NCBI GenBank assembly: GCA_039516895.1
Contig: CP154437.1
Coordinates: 372,001 to 436,000, forward strand
Length of the DNA stretch: 64,000 nt
Source of the DNA: Campylobacter coli
Lineage (GTDB): Bacteria; Campylobacterota; Campylobacteria; Campylobacterales; Campylobacteraceae
Direction: 5' to 3'
The position numbers were made by a program, and so were the translations under genes. This document shows, piece after piece, positions 53,996 through 63,280 of the stretch; position 1 is the stretch's first letter; each line of letters starts with the position of its first letter. A model generated the notes under the pieces. It was not told where the DNA came from, did no database searches, and saw nothing but the letters and a program-made list of their open reading frames with translations.

Positions 53996-55291
53996 TTAAA
54001 TTTTACTTTCTAATTCTTCTTTGTTTGTCAGCTTGCTATCAAATTTAATGACTAGGTTTTTTGAGTTTTTATAAATATCTACAACACCTAAATTTTTATT
54101 AAATTCGCTAAAATTTAAAGTTGTTTCTAAAGGCAAATAAATATTTTTAAATTCAGAAGGATTTTTTAAATATAATAGGGCTATAAACCAAACAATAGAC
54201 AAAGCTACTAAAATAATAGCCAGCAATTCTAATTTGTTAAGATGTAAAAATATACCTCCTATTACACCTCCTATAAAACTTCCACCATATCCAAAAGCAT
54301 TAAAAAGTCCTAAAGCAGCACCTTTTTCATGTACTTTACAGAATTTAGAAGCACAGCTTTGCATAATGGGTTCGTGCAAGTTAAACCCTATAAAAAATAT
54401 CACAACTGCAACGATAAAAAAAGTAATGGAATTAGAAAAAACAAAAAAGATATAAGAAAGGATAAAAAAAGCTATCCCTAAAAGTAAAATTTGCTTTGCT
54501 AAGCCTCTTTTTTCGCCCAAGCTTCCTGAAAATCCCATGGCGATAAAACCTGCTATCATAGATGCTGTATAGACAATCCAAAGCTTATGCTCATCAAAGC
54601 CTAAATGTTTTACTAAAATGATAGGAATACTTAAAAATGCTATACTCATAAGCATTTTTTGCATGAAATTGGTAAAATTCATTAGGGCTAAATTTTTTTG
54701 TTTGATAAGATGTAAAAAAGGAGTTTTGGTATTTTCATGAGTGATTTTATTTTCTTTTGGAACGACAGTATAAAGCAAGATGATACATAAAAGCGATAGA
54801 GCAGCACTAAGATCAAAAAGACTAGAAAGCCCCCATTTAGCACTCATTAAAGGCGAGATTACCATAGAAGCTGCAAAAGATAGTCCTATAAAAGATCCCA
54901 TTATCGCCATAGCTTTACCGCGATTTTCTTCGGTGATAAAATCGCTAATCATTGCCGTAGCTACTGCGCCAATAGCACCTGCACCTTGAAGCATTCTACC
55001 TACTAGCATTGTATAAATATTATCAGTCCAAGAGCAGATTAAAGATCCTATTATAAAGATAATCAGCCCTATAAGCATAGTTTTTTTACGCCCAATTTTA
55101 TCGCTTAGTATTCCAAAAGGCATTTGTAAAGCCATTTGGGTTAGAGCATAAACACCCACTAGAAGTCCTACTAAAAATTCATTTGCGCCTTGGAGTTCAA
55201 GAGCGTAAAAGCTAAGCACAGGTAAAACTATAAAAAGTCCAAAAAATCTTGTTCCAACGATAAAAGATAGGGGTAAGACATTATTTAACAT
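53996..55291 (-). CDS. cmeG: Major facilitator multidrug efflux transporter
   Basis: 431 residues, twelve probable membrane helices, with a Bmr/NorA-type DHA1 layout: GILSDKIGRKKT (loop 2-3 motif), GRMLQGAGAIGAVATAM in helix 4-5. About 55 soluble residues form a C-terminal tail. Corresponds to CmeG (Cj1375) as I recall, which extrudes fluoroquinolones and other toxins. Confidence 0.88.
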   Translation of the reverse strand: MLNNVLPLSFIVGTRFFGLFIVLPVLSFYALELQGANEFLVGLLVGVYALTQMALQMPFGILSDKIGRKKTMLIGLIIFIIGSLICSWTDNIYTMLVGRMLQGAGAIGAVATAMISDFITEENRGKAMAIMGSFIGLSFAASMVISPLMSAKWGLSSLFDLSAALSLLCIILLYTVVPKENKITHENTKTPFLHLIKQKNLALMNFTNFMQKMLMSIAFLSIPIILVKHLGFDEHKLWIVYTASMIAGFIAMGFSGSLGEKRGLAKQILLLGIAFFILSYIFFVFSNSITFFIVAVVIFFIGFNLHEPIMQSCASKFCKVHEKGAALGLFNAFGYGGSFIGGVIGGIFLHLNKLELLAIILVALSIVWFIALLYLKNPSEFKNIYLPLETTLNFSEFNKNLGVVDIYKNSKNLVIKFDSKLTNKEELESKI

Positions 55292-55433
55292 TATTTTGGT
55301 TTCCTAAAAATCTTAAATTTTACAAAAAAAGATAATTTTACTATGAATTATATTAAGGATTGTTAAGTTTTTTATTTTATCTTTTTAAAAGGCTTAAAAA
55401 AGTAAGATTTTAATTTTTTAAAAGGATAGATTT

Positions 55434-55889
55434 ATGAATCGTTTTCAAACTTTTTCTTTAATGACAGAAGGTAAAGTAAATTCGGAGTTATTGATGGATT
55501 ATAAGGATAAATTGGAAACCTTAAGCGATGAGGCAATGTTTTATTTTTGTTCTTTGGAATTGAAAAATCCCATTATAGGACTTATTTTAGGCGTAACACC
55601 TGCTTTTATTTTATCGGGACTTACTTTTGATCGTTTTTATAAAGGGGACATGGGGCTTGGTTTTGTAAAAATGGCAATGTGGGCTTTTATTTTTATAGGT
55701 TTGCTTATCGCAGGTTTTTTCGATTCATCTTCTATGCTTGTAGTATGGATTTTTAATATCATCGCTCTTTTTATATGGAATATACTTGATTTTTTCTTAG
55801 TTTGGCAAGGGATTAAAAATGATAATTTAGCGAAAATAATTCAATTTTTGGAGCAAGATAATGAAAATTTTATTAGCAACAAGCAATAA
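55434..55889 (+). CDS. TM2-domain-like small membrane protein
   Basis: 151 residues. About 50 soluble N-terminal residues precede three hydrophobic segments ([52 protein letters not shown]). The closing [20 protein letters not shown] resembles the TM2 domain end. AAAAGGA site. The last 29 bases overlap rdgB. Function unknown. Confidence 0.75.
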   Translation: MNRFQTFSLMTEGKVNSELLMDYKDKLETLSDEAMFYFCSLELKNPIIGLILGVTPAFILSGLTFDRFYKGDMGLGFVKMAMWAFIFIGLLIAGFFDSSSMLVVWIFNIIALFIWNILDFFLVWQGIKNDNLAKIIQFLEQDNENFISNKQ

Positions 55890-56469
55890 ACACAAGGTTA
55901 TAGAATTAAAAGAACTTTTAAAAGAATTTGAAATTTACGCCTTTGATGAAATTTTAACCACCTTTGAAATAGAAGAAAATGGCAATAGTTTTAAGGAAAA
56001 TGCTCTTATAAAAGCGAGGGCTGTTTTTAAGGCTTTGAGCGATAAACAAAAAAATGATTTCATTGTTTTAAGTGATGATAGTGGAATTTGTGTTGATGTT
56101 TTGGGTGGTAAGCCAGGAATTTATTCTGCTCGTTTTAGTGGCAAAGGAGATGATAAGAGTAATCGTGATGAGCTTGTAAAACAGATGGGGGCTTTGGGTT
56201 TTAAAACAAGCAAGGCCCATTATGTGGCTGCCATTGCTTTAGTAAGCTTAGGTGGCGAATGGACAACACATGGCAGTATGCATGGAGATGTGATCGATAT
56301 AGAAAGGGGTGAAAACGGTTTTGGCTATGATAGCCTTTTTATCCCTAAAGGCTTTGATAAAACCTTAGCAGAACTTAGCAATAATGAAAAAAATCAACTC
56401 TCACATCGCTTTAAAGCTTTGGAACTTGCAAGGATTATTTTAAAAGTTTTAAATAAAGGAAAAGAGTGA
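55861..56469 (+). CDS. rdgB: dITP/XTP pyrophosphatase RdgB
   Basis: Removes deaminated purine nucleotides such as ITP and XTP from the pool. [15 protein letters not shown] at the start, [24 protein letters not shown] in the middle (one of the best known signatures), [10 protein letters not shown] and LSHRFKAL at the end. 202 residues. Confidence 0.96.
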   Translation: MKILLATSNKHKVIELKELLKEFEIYAFDEILTTFEIEENGNSFKENALIKARAVFKALSDKQKNDFIVLSDDSGICVDVLGGKPGIYSARFSGKGDDKSNRDELVKQMGALGFKTSKAHYVAAIALVSLGGEWTTHGSMHGDVIDIERGENGFGYDSLFIPKGFDKTLAELSNNEKNQLSHRFKALELARIILKVLNKGKE

Positions 56470-56546
56470 GAAATTTCATCAGATATATTTTAGTAGTTGT
56501 CTTTATTTATGTACTTTATACGGGTTTAAAGCTTTGGTTTTCTTAG
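56466..56546 (+). CDS. Candidate 26-residue single-helix membrane peptide
   Basis: GTG start overlapping the rdgB stop (GTGA), with AAAGGA five bases upstream. The peptide starts [16 protein letters not shown] and is one membrane helix with positive residues before it, ending LKLWFS. Its 3' half runs opposite the end of the RND gene. Good ribosome site and coupling make it credible, but length gives no homology support. Confidence 0.5.
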   Translation: MRNFIRYILVVVFIYVLYTGLKLWFS

Positions 56547-58965
56547 TATAAATTGTAATTAAAAGACTTGGGAGTAAAAACAAACTTCCACTTAAAAGCA
56601 AAATCATTACAAATACAGTTAAAACTCCAAAATAAATCGTAGGGATAAAATTACTACTCATCATAACGCTAAAGCCTAAAACTATACCAATGGTTGTATA
56701 ATAAAGTGCCGATCCTATGCTAAGATGTGAGGCTAAAATCGCTTCTTCTACGCTTTTGGTTTTAATCTCTTCTTTAAAACGATAGATATAATGTATGGTA
56801 TCATCTACTCCTATGCCTATAGCTATAGCAGCTATGGTAATACTCATCATATCTAAAGGTATGCCTAAAATTCCCATAAGAGCAAAGACCATACTTAGGG
56901 GAATGATATTAACCAGTAGGGCGATAATTGAAAATTTCAAACTTCTAAAAATAATGATAAACAATACAAAGATAACCAAGATAACAAAAATAAGCGTATC
57001 AAATTGTGATGAAAAAAGGCTTTGAAGCATATTGTTATAAAGTAGCATAATGCCTGTGATTTGAATTTCTACACCATCATTTTTTAAAAGTGTTTCGAGC
57101 TCTTGCTTGAGATTTGTTAAAAACTCATTACGCCTTAGTTTTGGATCAGAATCTATAATACGTATGCTAAATCTTAACTCATTTTCTTCTATATTAACAA
57201 AGGGTGAAAGAAGTTCTTGTTTGAGTTCTAGGGGTAAATTTTCGTTTAAAAACGCAAGAGTAAAATCATCTAAATCTTTGCCATCATTGATGTTTTTTCC
57301 TAAGCTTAAAAGGCTATTAAGACTTAGAACCGAGCCTATAAATTCTTTATTTTCCAAAAATTCATGTACTTTTTTTGCAATACGCGTTTTTTGAGAATTA
57401 AACCAATAAGTATCCTTTGTCGCTAGAGCATCAAATTCGCTTTCAAAGCTATCAAATACATCATTCAAATTAGAGTTGTTTTCATTGTTGGGAAAACGAA
57501 TAATGATATCTAAAGGCAAGGTTCCGCCTAAATTTTTATCAATAACCAATAAGCCTTTTTTGATCTCACTCCCATCTTTAAAATAATTTACAAAAGAATT
57601 TTCAACCCTTAGTTTAGAAATACCCACTAGAGCTAAGATAATGGTAACAATAGAGAGTATGTATATAATAGGGCGTTTTTTAGGATCTAGACTTGTCTTG
57701 GCACAAAAAGCTAAGAAATTAAATTTAAATTCTTTTTTATAGTATTTTTTTGGTTTAAGAAGTACCAAAGCACTTGCTAAAAACAAATAGCTAAAAATAA
57801 GTGCAAGCCCTATGCCTATACTCATCATAATACCAAGTTTGATAATAGGTTCTATATTTGAAAGCATGAGAGAGAAAAAGCCTATCATGGTGGTAATAAT
57901 GGCATAAAAACTAGGATTTGCTTTTGCAAGTAGGGTTTGAAGTACAAGGCGTTGAATTTTAGCTTTTGGATAAAGCTTGCTAATTTCTATAAAATGTGTG
58001 ATGAGGTGGATAACTACGCTTAGAGTGATGATTAGGACTAAGGCGACATAGTTTGAAGAAATAACAGTGATTTGAAAATTTAAAAGAGCAAAAACACCGC
58101 TTGCTGCACTTAAGCTTATAAAACAAATAAAGAGAGGTAAAAAGACAAAACGCCATGAGCGAAAAAAACAATAAAGTGCACAAGCCAATAAAAACACAAG
58201 AGAAATTCCATAGAGTATGAGATCGGATTTTATATAAGTTATCATATCATCAGCGATCATACTTACCCCACCAAGATAGAAACCATCTCCATCTTTTTCG
58301 TATTTTTTGATGATATTTTTGATCGTGTCTAGGCCTTGTTTTGTAATGACTTTTTGTTGTTCTTGATGTTTTTTAATCGCTAGGCGAATTTGTTCTTTTT
58401 CATTATCATCTGTGCCAAGATCGCGTTTTTCTATGAGTTCGTTATAGATTGTATCGGGTTTAAGATAGATGATAAGCCCTGTTGTTTTACCATCCTTTGA
58501 AATGATATTGTTTTTATAAAAAGGACTGTTTAAAATTTCATTTTGGGCTTTGGTGAGGTTGATATCCTTGCTTTCTATATTGGGGATATTTTTTAAAAGT
58601 TCTTTTAAGTCCGTATTTTCAGAGCTTTGGAGCAAAGGAGCATTAATGATGCTAAAAACACGCTCAACTAATGAAACTTGTTCTAATTCTTGATGAAGTT
58701 TTTTTAATTTGTTTAAATTTTTATTTGAAAAAGGATTTTCATCTTCGGGTTTAAAAGCTAAAAGTAAAAAATTATCACTTTTGTAATGTTTAGAAAGTTC
58801 TCTAAAAATTTTTAAATCCTTATCATCCTCCAAAAGCAAGCTCTCAGCACTTGCATCTACGCTTAATTTAGAAGCAAAAAAGCTTAAAAACAAGCATATA
58901 AAAAGAGTGGTAAAAAAAGTACTTTTTGGATGATAAATAAAAATTTTTAAGAATTTCGCAAACAT
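56503..58965 (-). CDS. RND/MMPL-family membrane transporter (Cj1373-like)
   Basis: 820 residues in the two-fold RND pattern: a membrane helix at the N-terminus, a large periplasmic loop, five or so helices (~240-400), a second loop and a closing set of helices (~655-810), with the conserved GIGVDDTIHYIYRFKEE. Such MMPL/HpnN-like proteins move lipids or hopanoids. It is the third gene of an operon with mlaA and mlaC homologues, starting one base from the mlaC stop. This suggests it drives phospholipid transfer in place of the MlaFEDB ABC complex; inference. Confidence 0.82.
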   Translation of the reverse strand: MFAKFLKIFIYHPKSTFFTTLFICLFLSFFASKLSVDASAESLLLEDDKDLKIFRELSKHYKSDNFLLLAFKPEDENPFSNKNLNKLKKLHQELEQVSLVERVFSIINAPLLQSSENTDLKELLKNIPNIESKDINLTKAQNEILNSPFYKNNIISKDGKTTGLIIYLKPDTIYNELIEKRDLGTDDNEKEQIRLAIKKHQEQQKVITKQGLDTIKNIIKKYEKDGDGFYLGGVSMIADDMITYIKSDLILYGISLVFLLACALYCFFRSWRFVFLPLFICFISLSAASGVFALLNFQITVISSNYVALVLIITLSVVIHLITHFIEISKLYPKAKIQRLVLQTLLAKANPSFYAIITTMIGFFSLMLSNIEPIIKLGIMMSIGIGLALIFSYLFLASALVLLKPKKYYKKEFKFNFLAFCAKTSLDPKKRPIIYILSIVTIILALVGISKLRVENSFVNYFKDGSEIKKGLLVIDKNLGGTLPLDIIIRFPNNENNSNLNDVFDSFESEFDALATKDTYWFNSQKTRIAKKVHEFLENKEFIGSVLSLNSLLSLGKNINDGKDLDDFTLAFLNENLPLELKQELLSPFVNIEENELRFSIRIIDSDPKLRRNEFLTNLKQELETLLKNDGVEIQITGIMLLYNNMLQSLFSSQFDTLIFVILVIFVLFIIIFRSLKFSIIALLVNIIPLSMVFALMGILGIPLDMMSITIAAIAIGIGVDDTIHYIYRFKEEIKTKSVEEAILASHLSIGSALYYTTIGIVLGFSVMMSSNFIPTIYFGVLTVFVMILLLSGSLFLLPSLLITIYTKKTKALNPYKVHK

Positions 58966-59534
58966 TATTCTATAGTTATATTCTCAAGTTTTTGAAGCAG
59001 GGTATCAAAATCTTGGTTTGCTAAAATATCTCCAAATTGAGATCTATAGGTTTGAACTATACTCACACCCAAAACATCGATATCATAAATAAGCCAGTCA
59101 TTATTGTTGTTATAAAATTTAAAGATGATATTTTTTTCCTCTCCATCTACTATCATTGAAGAGGTTAAAAAATATCGTTTTGCATTTTTTAATTCTCCAT
59201 TTTTTACCATTAAAACTTGATCTTTATAAAGATTGAGTTTATCGGTAAAGCTTTTTTTAAGACTTGCTTCAAAAGCACTAGTAAATTTTTCTTGTTCTTT
59301 AGGATTTAATTTAGAATAATCTTTAGAAAGACTCAGTTGAGCCATGAGTTTATAATCAATTATATGATCAAAAATTAGAAAAATTCCATCAGCAGCTTGT
59401 TTTTTATCTTCTTTATTGTTTTGTAGAAGTTGCAAGCTTTTATTGATATTTTTTTGCATAGTGCCTGAAATTTCATCTAATTGTAAGGCAAAAATATTTA
59501 AAGATAAAGTTAAAATTAAAAATATTTTTTTCAT
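58965..59534 (-). CDS. mlaC: MlaC/Ttg2D-like periplasmic lipid-binding protein
   Basis: 189 residues with a signal peptide (MKKIFLILTLSLNIFA) and the Ttg2D fold pattern: FTSAFEASLKKSFTDKLNLY, DVLGVSIVQTYRSQFGDIL. It should carry phospholipids between the membranes. Ten bases after mlaA. Confidence 0.88.
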   Translation of the reverse strand: MKKIFLILTLSLNIFALQLDEISGTMQKNINKSLQLLQNNKEDKKQAADGIFLIFDHIIDYKLMAQLSLSKDYSKLNPKEQEKFTSAFEASLKKSFTDKLNLYKDQVLMVKNGELKNAKRYFLTSSMIVDGEEKNIIFKFYNNNNDWLIYDIDVLGVSIVQTYRSQFGDILANQDFDTLLQKLENITIE

Positions 59535-59543
59535 TTTTTTCCT

Positions 59544-60242
59544 TTATTTGCTAAGTTCATTGCGTCTTTGCTCGTAAGCATCGCGTATAAATGGATATAA
59601 ATTAGGAGTATTATAATAAATTTCGTCAATCTCATCAAGCCTAAAACTAAGTTCATTTCCAAAACCATAGGCGCTTATAGCTATGCTTGCCCAAGTAGGA
59701 TCGATATAAGCTGTTGGGCTTGCATACCAAGTTGCAGGTAAGGTTAGCATATCTCTTAGATTGCTAGGTCCAAGTACGGGTAAAACGATATGAAAACCAC
59801 TTCCTACTCCCCAATGTGCCAAAACAGTTCCTAAATCAGCAGGATGTTTTTTAAGTCCCATTTTGCTTGCAGGATCCATAATCCCACCAAAACCCATAAT
59901 GGTATTAGCACTAAATCTTTTAAATTCTTCTCCTGCTTCTTCAAATTTAAATTGCAAGACATTGCCTACAAAGCGTAGGGGTGCAAATAAATTATCAAAA
60001 AAATTTCTTACGCCCGTGCGAATAAATTCAGGAGTGATGGCATTGTAGCCTTTAAGAATAGGGCGAAAACCATAATCATACAAGGTTACATTAAAGCTTG
60101 TCATTGCTTTATTATAGCCAGAAAGCGGGTCATTTACTTTATAGCTTTGATATTCTTCTTCAAAATCATTTAAATCAAGCTCATTTGCAAAAGCAAAGAT
60201 CGTGCTAAAGAGTAAAATACAAGATATTAATTTTAATCTCAA
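59544..60242 (-). CDS. mlaA: MlaA/VacJ-like phospholipid-asymmetry protein
   Basis: 232 residues with strong VacJ motifs: DPLSGYNKAMTSFN, RTGVRNFFDNLFAPLRFVGN, DLGTVLAHWGVGSGFHIVLPVLGPS split over the middle. The signal sequence ends IFAFANE without a lipobox cysteine, unlike the lipoprotein MlaA of E. coli. Removes misplaced phospholipid from the outer leaflet together with MlaC. Confidence 0.9.
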   Translation of the reverse strand: MRLKLISCILLFSTIFAFANELDLNDFEEEYQSYKVNDPLSGYNKAMTSFNVTLYDYGFRPILKGYNAITPEFIRTGVRNFFDNLFAPLRFVGNVLQFKFEEAGEEFKRFSANTIMGFGGIMDPASKMGLKKHPADLGTVLAHWGVGSGFHIVLPVLGPSNLRDMLTLPATWYASPTAYIDPTWASIAISAYGFGNELSFRLDEIDEIYYNTPNLYPFIRDAYEQRRNELSK

Positions 60243-60283
60243 ATAAAACTCCCAAAAATTAAAAGCCGCTATTATAGCAGATT

Positions 60284-60727
60284 TTAATCAATGTGAATAT
60301 CCCAGTAAAATTCAACCCATTCTTTAGCCTCTTTAATCTTAAAATCAGGCTCTAAAAGAGCGGTTTTTTTATAAAAAATCGTAGCAATTTTAAGTTCGAT
60401 ATGTGGAAATTTTTCAAGCAAAACTTTTTTAATTTCAGCTAAACTTTCCCCACTATCCACAATATCATCAATGAGTAGAATTTTTTTATGTTTGCTAAGA
60501 TCAGGAATGTTAAAAATCTCAATAGTATCAAGTTTTTTTGTATCATCATAGTGGATGGAATTTAGAGCAAAAAGATTGCGTGTTTGAAGAGCAACTGCTA
60601 AAGAATGTCCTAGGCTCATCCCTCCTCTTGCTATGGCTAAAAGTGCATCAGGATTGAAATCTTCTTTGATTTCTTTAGCTAAAATTCTAACATCTTCTTT
60701 AAATTCTTCATAAGAATAAAAAATCAT
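60284..60727 (-). CDS. Purine phosphoribosyltransferase (xanthine-guanine type)
   Basis: 147 residues of the type I PRTase fold. The PRPP loop is ILLIDDIVDSGESL. The start used gives MIFYSYEEFKEDV; an in-frame ATG ten codons upstream is inside the permease end and unlikely. Next to a purine permease, it probably salvages guanine, xanthine or hypoxanthine. Confidence 0.85.
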   Translation of the reverse strand: MIFYSYEEFKEDVRILAKEIKEDFNPDALLAIARGGMSLGHSLAVALQTRNLFALNSIHYDDTKKLDTIEIFNIPDLSKHKKILLIDDIVDSGESLAEIKKVLLEKFPHIELKIATIFYKKTALLEPDFKIKEAKEWVEFYWDIHID

Positions 60728-60743
60728 TTTTGTCCCCCTTTTT

Positions 60744-62063
60744 TTATTGTAAAGCAATGAGTAAGAAATTTCCTAAGGAAATTAAGCTTAAAACTATAAT
60801 GCCAAGATTAATCTTATCCCATTCTCTCTTAAAAATTCGAACCAATAAATAAGAAAGAAAACCAAAAGCAAAACCCGTGGTAATCGAATAAGCAAAAGGC
60901 ATCATAATGATGGTAAAAAAACTAGCTACTGCAATAGCACTGTCTTTAAAATCTATATTTTTAACTTCCATAAACATTAAAATTCCCACCATTACAAGCA
61001 CAGGGTATATGGCATTTGCAGGAATGGCTTTAAAAAGTGGAAGCAAAAAAAGTGTAAAAGCAAAGCAAATAGCTACAACTAAAGCAGTAAGTCCTGTTCT
61101 ACCTCCACTTTCAACCCCTGTTGTGCTTTCTACAAAAGCAGTCACAGTTGAAGTTCCGCCTAAGGCACCTAGGGCTGATCCTGTAGCATCTGCCATGAGA
61201 GTTTTGCCTAATTTTTTCTCTCCATTTTTTGCATCATCAAAAATTTTACCCCTTTCGCCTATGCCTGTAATAGTGCCTATGCTATCAAAAAGTTGAGTGA
61301 TAAAAAAAGTAAGGATAATAGGTATCATAGCGATATTTAAAGCACTTTTGATATCAAGTTCTAAAAAAATAGCTCCTAGGCCATTTTCATTACTAAAATT
61401 AGGCAAGGAAAAGATTTGCTCAGGAAAGCTTGCATTATCAATCCCAAAAATCCAAGCTATAATAGAGCTTATTAAAACACCTAAAATAAAAGCTCCTCTT
61501 AGTTTTATAGCCCAAAAAAATATAATTAAAATTAGAGTAAAAATTCCAAAAAGTACATGGGGATTTTTAAAATTTCCTATACTGACTAAAGTATCTTTAT
61601 TAGAGCTTATAATGCCCATTTGGCTTAAACCTAAAAAAGCGATAAAACATCCAATCCCTGCGCAAATGGCTAAGCGTAAATCTTTAGGTATATTGCGTAT
61701 AACCCAAAGACGAAAGGATGTAAAAGAAAGAATTAGAAAAATAACACTTGAGATAAACACTGCTCCTAAGGCACTTTGCCATGGTATTTTTTGTCCCAAG
61801 CAAACTGCAAAAGTAAAATAAGCATTTAAACCCATTCCAACACTCATGGCTACTGGAGTATTAGCAAAAAAGGCATTAAAAGCAGTCGCGACAATGGTGA
61901 TTAAAGCAGTTGCGGTAATTAAAGCTTCTATAGGCATACCTGTATTACCTACTATGCTTGAATTTACAGGAATGATATAAACCATAGCTAAAAAGGTTGT
62001 TAGCCCCGCTACAACTTCAGTTCGAACATTGGTACCATTTTCTTTGAGTTTAAAAAAATCCAT
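60744..62063 (-). CDS. Purine (guanine/hypoxanthine-type) permease
   Basis: 439 residues, about twelve helices, of the NCS2/AzgA family. Diagnostic stretches: TFLAMVYIIPVNSSIV, GMGLNAYFTF, and STTGVESGGRTGLTALV in helix 10 region. Imports purine bases with protons. Its gene ends 16 bases before the phosphoribosyltransferase start and follows mqnE by ten bases. mqnE makes its product from a purine-derived nucleoside path, so the three may be linked by purine use. Confidence 0.88.
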   Translation of the reverse strand: MDFFKLKENGTNVRTEVVAGLTTFLAMVYIIPVNSSIVGNTGMPIEALITATALITIVATAFNAFFANTPVAMSVGMGLNAYFTFAVCLGQKIPWQSALGAVFISSVIFLILSFTSFRLWVIRNIPKDLRLAICAGIGCFIAFLGLSQMGIISSNKDTLVSIGNFKNPHVLFGIFTLILIIFFWAIKLRGAFILGVLISSIIAWIFGIDNASFPEQIFSLPNFSNENGLGAIFLELDIKSALNIAMIPIILTFFITQLFDSIGTITGIGERGKIFDDAKNGEKKLGKTLMADATGSALGALGGTSTVTAFVESTTGVESGGRTGLTALVVAICFAFTLFLLPLFKAIPANAIYPVLVMVGILMFMEVKNIDFKDSAIAVASFFTIIMMPFAYSITTGFAFGFLSYLLVRIFKREWDKINLGIIVLSLISLGNFLLIALQ

Positions 62064-62073
62064 TTTTTAATCC

Positions 62074-63138
62074 TTAGTAGGTTTGTAGTTCATTATATAA
62101 ACTATCGCGTTCTACAGGAGTTAAATTTGCTGTTTTTATCATTTCGATAAAGGTTTTTAGGTTAGTACCCTTAGCAGATTTTGCTCCTCCTGCGCTTTGT
62201 ATACTTTCTTTTTCTATGGTGCCATCTAGATCGTTTGCGCCAAATTCTTGCGCAACCATAGCTAAATTTAAAGTCATAGTCGCCCAGTAAGCTTTAATAT
62301 TTTTGATATTATCAAGCACCAAACGAGAAATAGCTATGGTTTTTAAAATTTCTTCACTGTCCATAATCTTATCTGTTTGTATATAGCTATTATCTCTTTG
62401 CCAAACCAAAGGAATAAATGCGTTAAAACCTCCACTTTCATCTTGTAAAGCACGAAGTCTTAACATATGATCGATCCTATGGTGCCTTTCTTCGATATGT
62501 CCAAAAAGCATAGTAGCATTGCTTTGTCTGCCTTTATCATGCCAAAGTTTGTGAATTTTGAGCCAATTTTCACTGCTTACTTTTCCATGACAGATTTTTT
62601 TGCGTATTTCTTCATCAAAAATTTCTGCTCCACCTCCAGGCATAGAATCCACGCCATATTCAAGCATTTTTTCTATCACTTCTTCATAGCTCATTTTAAA
62701 ACGGCGATGTAAAAAGTCAATTTCTGCTGCTGTCATGGCTTTTATATGCATTTGGGGGTATTTTTCTTTAATCATTTTAAAAATTTCTAAATACCACTGC
62801 CAACTTGTGTCTTTATTGTGTGCTGAAACAATATGCACTTCTTTAGTGCCACGAGTGATAGTATCATCAACTATTTTCATAATTTCTTCATGACTCATAA
62901 GATAAGGATTTGGATTTTTTCGGTGTGCCGAAAAGGCGCAAAATTTGCATGTATCCGCACAAATATTTGTAGGATTTATATGACGATTTATATTAAAATA
63001 CACCTTTTTTCCATGAAGCTTAGTGCGTTTTTTGTGAGCAAATTTAGCTAAGGTAAAAAGATCTAAATCCCATAGAGCATTTGCCTCATTTTCGTTTAAT
63101 CTTTCTTCATTTTCTAGTTTTTCAAGTAGATTTTTCAT
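62074..63138 (-). CDS. mqnE: Aminofutalosine synthase MqnE (radical SAM)
   Basis: First radical-SAM step of the futalosine pathway of menaquinone synthesis, the route used by Campylobacter. The cluster motif is CADTCKFCAFSAHR near residue 63, SMPGGGAEIFDEEIR follows, and QSAGGAKSAKGTN lies near the end. 354 residues. It could be confused with MqnC or CofH; the leading sequence and the HGKKVYFNINRHINPTNIC stretch favour MqnE. Confidence 0.88.
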   Translation of the reverse strand: MKNLLEKLENEERLNENEANALWDLDLFTLAKFAHKKRTKLHGKKVYFNINRHINPTNICADTCKFCAFSAHRKNPNPYLMSHEEIMKIVDDTITRGTKEVHIVSAHNKDTSWQWYLEIFKMIKEKYPQMHIKAMTAAEIDFLHRRFKMSYEEVIEKMLEYGVDSMPGGGAEIFDEEIRKKICHGKVSSENWLKIHKLWHDKGRQSNATMLFGHIEERHHRIDHMLRLRALQDESGGFNAFIPLVWQRDNSYIQTDKIMDSEEILKTIAISRLVLDNIKNIKAYWATMTLNLAMVAQEFGANDLDGTIEKESIQSAGGAKSAKGTNLKTFIEMIKTANLTPVERDSLYNELQTY

Positions 63139-63280
63139 TGATTTTCACTTCTATAAAATTTTAGAATTTTTAAAAAAACATTATAAATTTTGCTTACTGA
63201 AAAAGAGTTTATAGCAAAGCCAAAATAAAAGATATTTTTGTTAAAATCTTATAAATAAAATTTTAAAAGAGAGTAAAGAT

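Noticed and set aside
61297-61821. A long + strand frame opposite the purine permease
   Set aside because: Complement of a clear membrane transporter; Lys/Ile composition is the mirror of its hydrophobic codons.
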